From Prevotellaceae bacterium UBA6417 (GTDB taxonomy: Bacteria; Bacteroidota; Bacteroidia; Bacteroidales; Bacteroidaceae), in NCBI GenBank assembly GCA_002439755.1, contig DJPH01000051.1, positions 1-20,120 of the forward strand: a stretch of 20,120 nt of DNA, read 5' to 3'. A program made the position numbers and the translations under genes. Under the pieces are notes generated by a model. That model worked only from the letters and a program-made list of their open reading frames with translations. It was not told the origin of the DNA and made no database searches. Shown piece by piece: positions 16,899 through 20,120 of the stretch; position 1 is the stretch's first letter; the number at the start of each line of letters is the position of its first letter.

Positions 16899-17307
16899 CG
16901 CGCCATTCACCACACTCCATGCGCATGGGCAGACGCAGCACGTCTTTTTGAACCATATGCCCATGACGACCCAACGAATCGAGACGATAGAAATTTTCTA
17001 CCTCGCAATAGGCTACCGCCGTTGTGTCGCCATCTTCGGCTTCTACCGAACGAAGGCTCACTTTAGGGGCATCGGGAATGCGATGGATACTGTCTACATC
17101 GGCTGGTGTAATGTTTGACACATACCAAGTTATCCAATAACGCGTATCAGAGGTACAAAGATTTTCAGCATCGGGAAAATTGAAACTGAAAAATTTCTCC
17201 ATAAATCCTACTGCACATTCCTCTGCTTCCTTTTCATTACGGACAGTGCCCCGCGAACACGCGGCAGCAAGCAGGACGAACAGTGATATGACCAACGATT
17301 TTCTCAT
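16864..17307 (-). CDS. Small lipoprotein, possibly NTF2-like (DUF4878-type)
   Basis: A 147-residue protein with a clear lipoprotein signal (MRKSLVISLFVLLAAAC, Cys17). After it come a helix-like EAEECAVGFMEKFFSFNFPDAE segment, LCTSDTRYW, and a set of beta-like stretches. This pattern of helix, 'xxFxxAxxLCTxxT' and strands recalls small NTF2-like or DUF4878-type lipoproteins, but the assignment is only by feel. It has its own near-consensus promoter at 17339-17369. Its stop codon lies inside the tamL 3' end, so the two messages overlap antisense by 35 nt. Substrate and role are unknown. Confidence 0.75.
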   Translation of the reverse strand: MRKSLVISLFVLLAAACSRGTVRNEKEAEECAVGFMEKFFSFNFPDAENLCTSDTRYWITWYVSNITPADVDSIHRIPDAPKVSLRSVEAEDGDTTAVAYCEVENFYRLDSLGRHGHMVQKDVLRLPMRMECGEWRVRMEGPLQSER

Positions 17308-17338
17308 GTTTCAGGAGTTCTGACGAATCTTTTCACTG

Positions 17339-17369
17339 CAAAGGTAGGAAAAACAGGCAAACGGAACAA
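17339..17369 (-). promoter_or_regulatory. Promoter for the small lipoprotein gene
   Basis: On the minus strand TTG (17369-17367), a 20-bp spacer and TACCTTTG (17346-17339) fit the Bacteroidetes promoter pattern. The ATG at 17307 lies 31 bp downstream. The rest of the 330-bp gap 17308-17637 contains A-rich low-complexity sequence with small AT hairpins (for example 17496-17513) and the large hairpin listed separately; I see no gene in it. Confidence 0.65.
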
Positions 17370-17578
17370 GTTATTTCATGAGACATTGAAAATAGAACCA
17401 CAAAATACCAAATTCCAGCGATTGCCACATCACAAACAGGCAACCGGCCATTACTTATGGCGAGAGCGATGAAAAACAATCGCGAACAATCAAAAAAAAG
17501 AAGCGTTTCTTTTGAAAAACAGACGCAGCATTTTCAAACAAATGGCTTTTCTTTTTTAAAAGCTCCGCAGATAGGGGC

Positions 17579-17624
17579 ATCAAGCGGACAGGCCTGCCCA
17601 TCTGGGCAGACCTGTCCGCTTGAT
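17579..17624 (-). terminator. Large GC-rich hairpin downstream of trpS
   Basis: A 14-bp arm (17579-17592) pairs perfectly with 17611-17624. After one C/A mismatch, CTGCCC (17594-17599) pairs with GGGCAG (17604-17609) around a four-base ATCT loop. It begins 13 bp after the trpS stop, the right place for a terminator, but on the minus strand no T-run follows directly. It could therefore be a factor-aided terminator, an mRNA-stabilising 3' end, or a dispersed inverted repeat. Confidence 0.6.
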
Positions 17625-17637
17625 TGGCGACCGTTGT

Positions 17638-18729
17638 CTAATTCTTACAGCCGTAAATTTTCGATTGCTCTGCAATAAGAGCCTTGTCTTCAAAGTAGTT
17701 GATACGCATGGAACGGCGCACATCGGCAAGAGTATCGGCTGCTGCCGCACGCGCAACCTCACAGCCTTTTTCAAGCATGGAGTAAACGGCCGGAATATCT
17801 TGCTCAAATTCTTTTCGTCTGCGGCGAATCGGCTCCAGTTCCTCTTGCAAGATGGCATTAAGAAATTTCTTTACTTTCACATCGCCCAGACCGCCGCGGC
17901 GATAATGTGCTTTCAGCTCATCGAGATTGGCATAATCAGGCATATATGCAGCAAAATGCTCAGGACGACAAAAAGCATCAAGATAGGTAAACACGGTATT
18001 TCCTTCTATCTTGCCGGGATCTTCCACACGTAGATGCCCGGGATCGGTAAACATGGACATTATGCGCTTTCTGACGTCTTCGGGCGTATCGGCCAAGTAG
18101 ATGCAGTTGCCCAGTGACTTGCTCATCTTGGCTTTGCCGTCTGTGCCGGGCAAGCGTAGGCAAGCCGAATTGTCGGGAAGCAATATCTCGGGCTCGATGA
18201 GAGTAGGCCCGTAGATTGCATTGAAGCGGCGCACAATCTCACGGGCCTGTTCAAGCATAGGCTCCTGATCCTCGCCTACCGGAACCGTTGTGGCTCGAAA
18301 GGCCGTAATGTCGGAAGCCTGGCTGATGGGATAGGTAAAGAAACCGACAGGTATGCTCGTCTCAAAATTGCGCATCTGTATCTCTGTCTTCACAGTCGGA
18401 TTGCGCTGCAAACGCGATACGGTAACAAGATTCATGTAATAAAACGTAAGCTCGCACAACTCTGGAACTTGCGACTGGATGAAAATAGTGCTTTTGGCAG
18501 GATCAAGACCGCACGAAAGGTAGTCGAGCGCCACTTCAATAATATTCTGGCGCACTTTCTCGGGATTGTCGGCATTGTCTGTAAGAGCCTGTGCATCGGC
18601 AATCATGATATATATCTTGTCGAACTTTCCGGAATCCTGCAATTCCACACGCCGTTTCAACGAACCCACATAATGACCCAAATGAAGGCGGCCGGTCGGA
18701 CGGTCGCCGGTAAGTATAATCTTCTCCAT
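17638..18729 (-). CDS. trpS: Tryptophan--tRNA ligase
   Basis: A 363-residue class I aminoacyl-tRNA synthetase charging tRNA-Trp. The start MEKIILTGDRPTGRLHLGHY carries the HIGH-type motif HLGH at residues 16-19. The KMSKS motif lies at 201-205 (GTDGKAKMSKSLGN), and the PVGEDQEPMLEQ segment near 150-161 is typical. I chose the ATG at 18729. The frame is open to a GTG at 18747, but that would lie only 15 bp after the -7 box at 18763-18770, and the conserved family N-terminus starts at the ATG. The gene is divergent from the metallo-hydrolase and followed by a large hairpin. No leader ORF rich in Trp codons is visible upstream. Confidence 0.96.
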   Translation of the reverse strand: MEKIILTGDRPTGRLHLGHYVGSLKRRVELQDSGKFDKIYIMIADAQALTDNADNPEKVRQNIIEVALDYLSCGLDPAKSTIFIQSQVPELCELTFYYMNLVTVSRLQRNPTVKTEIQMRNFETSIPVGFFTYPISQASDITAFRATTVPVGEDQEPMLEQAREIVRRFNAIYGPTLIEPEILLPDNSACLRLPGTDGKAKMSKSLGNCIYLADTPEDVRKRIMSMFTDPGHLRVEDPGKIEGNTVFTYLDAFCRPEHFAAYMPDYANLDELKAHYRRGGLGDVKVKKFLNAILQEELEPIRRRRKEFEQDIPAVYSMLEKGCEVARAAAADTLADVRRSMRINYFEDKALIAEQSKIYGCKN

Positions 18730-18762
18730 CTCAAAAATATCTGTCACTTAACTTTAACGCTG

Positions 18763-18770
18763 CAAAAGTA
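18763..18770 (-). promoter_or_regulatory. trpS: Putative -7 box for trpS
   Basis: TACTTTTG on the minus strand fits TAnnTTTG and lies 33 bp before the trpS ATG. No TTG is seen at the -33 distance. It is back to back with the box for the hydrolase gene. Confidence 0.5.
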
Positions 18771-18834
18771 ACACATTCTACCGTAACTATAGCCGCGCGC
18801 CCTGCGAAAAATGGCACAGCAAACAGAATTTTAG

Positions 18835-18842
18835 TACCTTTG
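18835..18842 (+). promoter_or_regulatory. Putative -7 box for the metallo-hydrolase gene
   Basis: TACCTTTG fits TAnnTTTG, with no clear -33. It would give an unusually long leader of about 85-90 nt before the ATG at 18937, containing a short 18-codon reading frame at 18858-18914. Confidence 0.5.
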
Positions 18843-18936
18843 CAACCCGAATCGGCAATGGCAAAAGGGCACACTCGTCCGACGACTCCTCACCCCGACT
18901 GCACAACACCGTAAAAATAACCTTTCAACACAATAA

Positions 18937-19761
18937 ATGTTCACTTTCAGAAGCTTTGGAAGCGGTAGCAGCGGCAACAGTTACCTTTTCAGTACCGACA
19001 GCGGAAGTTTTCTCATAGACGCAGGCGTAGGCATAAGACGCATCAAACAATGCCTATACGAATCAGGGCTATCAGCAGACAAACTGCAAGCCGTGTTTCT
19101 GACCCACGACCATGCAGACCATGCCAAAAACGCCGGAGCACTGCAAAAAGAAGCTCAAAAAACAGGCCGCAACCTGCCGGTTTACGTCACGGAAACATCG
19201 CTCCATGGCATAAACAGAAACCCGTCTATCAGGAAAAAACTGATTGCCGACGGAATACGACTGATTCTGAAAAACAAAGTCATCGAATGCTGCGGATGCC
19301 GGCTGACCCCATTTGACGTGCCACACGACAGCGAAGACAACACTGGCTATCTTATACAATACGGCAGGCAGACACTTTGCCTCCTTACAGATGCAGGCAG
19401 CATCACACCGGAAATACGGCAGCACGTAGAGCAAGCACAACTGCTCATCATAGAATCAAACTACGACAGGAACATGCTCGACACCGGACCATATCCGCGC
19501 AACCTGCGCCAACGCATTTACGGAGGACACGGGCATCTGAGCAACGAACAAGCCGCAGAAATCATCTATGATAATCGCGAAAAACTGAGAAGAGCATGGC
19601 TGTGCCACCTCAGCAACAATAACAACACTCCGGATCGCGCACAGGCTACAGTCATAAAAAAGTTCAAGGAAAAAGGATTATTGATAGAAAACTATCTTCA
19701 GCTCGACATACTGCAAAGACGAGTAGCATCGGCCTTATTCAATCTTGAAGAAAACACATAG
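18937..19761 (+). CDS. MBL-fold metallohydrolase, WalJ/YycJ-like
   Basis: A 274-residue metallo-beta-lactamase-fold protein. The metal-binding motif HDHADH lies at residues 57-62. The start MFTFRSFGSGSSGNSYLF and FLIDAGVGIRRI are characteristic of the YycJ/WalJ group. LTPFDVPHDS and LLTDAG supply later metal ligands, and a GHGHLSNEQAAE segment with further histidines follows. YycJ-like proteins have been studied as exonucleases or nucleases linked to DNA repair and cell-wall control in Firmicutes; the Bacteroidetes members are less well known, so substrate is open. No signal peptide is seen, so it is probably cytoplasmic. It is divergent from trpS and followed by tRNA-Lys with its own promoter. 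Confidence 0.88.
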   Translation: MFTFRSFGSGSSGNSYLFSTDSGSFLIDAGVGIRRIKQCLYESGLSADKLQAVFLTHDHADHAKNAGALQKEAQKTGRNLPVYVTETSLHGINRNPSIRKKLIADGIRLILKNKVIECCGCRLTPFDVPHDSEDNTGYLIQYGRQTLCLLTDAGSITPEIRQHVEQAQLLIIESNYDRNMLDTGPYPRNLRQRIYGGHGHLSNEQAAEIIYDNREKLRRAWLCHLSNNNNTPDRAQATVIKKFKEKGLLIENYLQLDILQRRVASALFNLEENT

Positions 19762-19812
19762 AAAAGCAAAAAGCATATTTTTCGCACAAACACCGAAAAA
19801 AATCAAGAAACA

Positions 19813-19844
19813 TTTGGCCAATGTGGAAAAAAGCAATACCTTTG
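19813..19844 (+). promoter_or_regulatory. Consensus promoter for tRNA-Lys
   Basis: TTTG at 19813-19816, a 20-bp spacer and TACCTTTG at 19837-19844 match the Bacteroidetes promoter consensus. The mature tRNA starts 20 bp after the -7 box, leaving a short 5' leader for RNase P. Confidence 0.75.
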
Positions 19845-19864
19845 CACTCGGAAAACAAAAAGAT

Positions 19865-19937
19865 GCGTCCTTAGCTCAGTTGGTAGAGCAATTGACTCTT
19901 AATCAATGGGTCCAGGGTTCGAACCCCTGAGGGCGTA
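19865..19937 (+). tRNA. tRNA-Lys (anticodon CUU)
   Basis: A 73-nt cloverleaf. The acceptor GCGTCCT pairs with AGGGCGT, including two G-U pairs. The D arm is GCTC/GAGC, the anticodon stem ATTGA/TCAAT holds loop CTCTTAA (anticodon CTT, reading AAG), the variable loop is GGGTC, and the T arm CAGGG/CCCTG holds TTCGAAC. The discriminator base is A and the CCA end is not encoded. It has its own promoter and terminator. Confidence 0.96.
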
Positions 19938-19939
19938 CA

Positions 19940-19967
19940 AAGCGGAAGACAATCTTCCGCTTTTTTT
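19940..19967 (+). terminator. Rho-independent terminator of tRNA-Lys
   Basis: AAGCGGAAGA (19940-19949) pairs perfectly with TCTTCCGCTT (19953-19962) around a CAA loop and runs into a T-tract through 19967. Confidence 0.92.
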
Positions 19968-20013
19968 ATACTACACCCGCCTAAAGCAAAAAAAGGGGCT
20001 CAGTAGATTTTTA

Positions 20014-20120
20014 GTGGGGGTAATAATACGCGACCACAAGGTGATACTCAGCATTAGACGTCGTCGTTGGACGGATATTCGCACAGGAAAAAGTTTCGCC
20101 CTGCCTATTGACCTTGACAT
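20014..20120 (+). pseudogene. Probable truncated ISAon1-type transposase fragment, cut by window end
   Basis: An open frame from about 20014 to the window edge encodes VGVIIRDHKVILSIRRRRW followed by TDIRTGKSFALPIDLD. This resembles the middle of the small first ORF of Bacteroidetes ISAon1-type transposases, which has an 'IRD+xVxLxxxRRRWxDxxTGKxF' segment after about 60 N-terminal residues. Here only some 20 codons separate it from the tRNA terminator and there is no convincing ATG, so the normal N-terminus is absent. The boundary at 20014 is arbitrary (a GTG). It may be a decayed remnant or an internally deleted copy. Family recognition is from memory of the motif and is moderate. Confidence 0.42.

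Noticed and set aside
17496..17513. AAAAGAA/TTCTTTT hairpin as a terminator
   Set aside because: Stem is A-T rich only, and no gene ends nearby on the plus strand; too weak to call.
17457..17678. 73-codon open frame between the small lipoprotein gene and trpS
   Set aside because: It reads through the large hairpin and into the antisense of trpS, has low-complexity composition and no recognisable features.
19745..19930. 61-codon frame running into tRNA-Lys
   Set aside because: It overlaps the tRNA gene and its promoter; chance frame.
1..20120. CRISPR array, toxin-antitoxin, restriction or prophage defence system
   Set aside because: No spaced direct repeats, Cas, methylase, integrase or phage structural motifs were seen on either strand; the genes are almost all housekeeping or envelope genes.

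Overview
The window reads as chromosomal DNA from a member of the Bacteroidota, most likely order Bacteroidales. Three things support this. Many gene starts are preceded by the Bacteroidetes sigma-factor -7 box TAnnTTTG, in three cases with a good -33 TTG/TTTG at the right distance. The YebC protein has the Bacteroidetes-type N-terminus (MGRAFEYRKA). The outer-membrane BamA/TamA-like protein is a lipoprotein of the TamL type. Genus cannot be fixed by eye.

Layout: (1) 119-1564 (+), a short SF1B RecD/Dda-like helicase, convergent with (2) a minus-strand block dnaB (6562-5012), pheT (4903-2441), yebC (2397-1663). That block ends at a strong Rho-independent terminator (1585-1622). pheT has a near-perfect promoter of its own. 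(3) Divergent from dnaB is a tight plus-strand operon: ispE, an EFR1-type flavodoxin/ferredoxin protein, a membrane-anchored protein that looks like a trypsin-fold protease with lost catalytic residues, and a lipoprotein joining about eight MORN repeats to a GH25 lysozyme. The first three overlap by ATGA and the fourth follows 12 bp later. (4) trmD (minus) is convergent with that operon and divergent from ligA. (5) ligA, dapA and tamL run on the plus strand. (6) A small minus-strand lipoprotein gene overlaps the 3' end of tamL tail to tail by 35 bp. (7) trpS (minus) is followed by a large GC-rich hairpin. (8) Divergent from trpS is a WalJ/YycJ-like metallo-beta-lactamase-fold hydrolase (plus), then tRNA-Lys(CUU) with a consensus promoter and a textbook terminator, and finally the start of what looks like a truncated ISAon1-type transposase remnant cut by the window edge.

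Most of the window is housekeeping: replication and repair (dnaB, ligA, helicase), translation (pheT, trpS, trmD, yebC, tRNA-Lys), isoprenoid precursor synthesis (ispE), lysine/diaminopimelate synthesis (dapA) and outer-membrane assembly (tamL). The least ordinary part is the accessory trio behind ispE (7680-10849), which combines a redox protein, a likely pseudo-protease and a cell-surface MORN-lysozyme in one transcription unit. I see no CRISPR array, toxin-antitoxin pair, prophage or obvious defence island.
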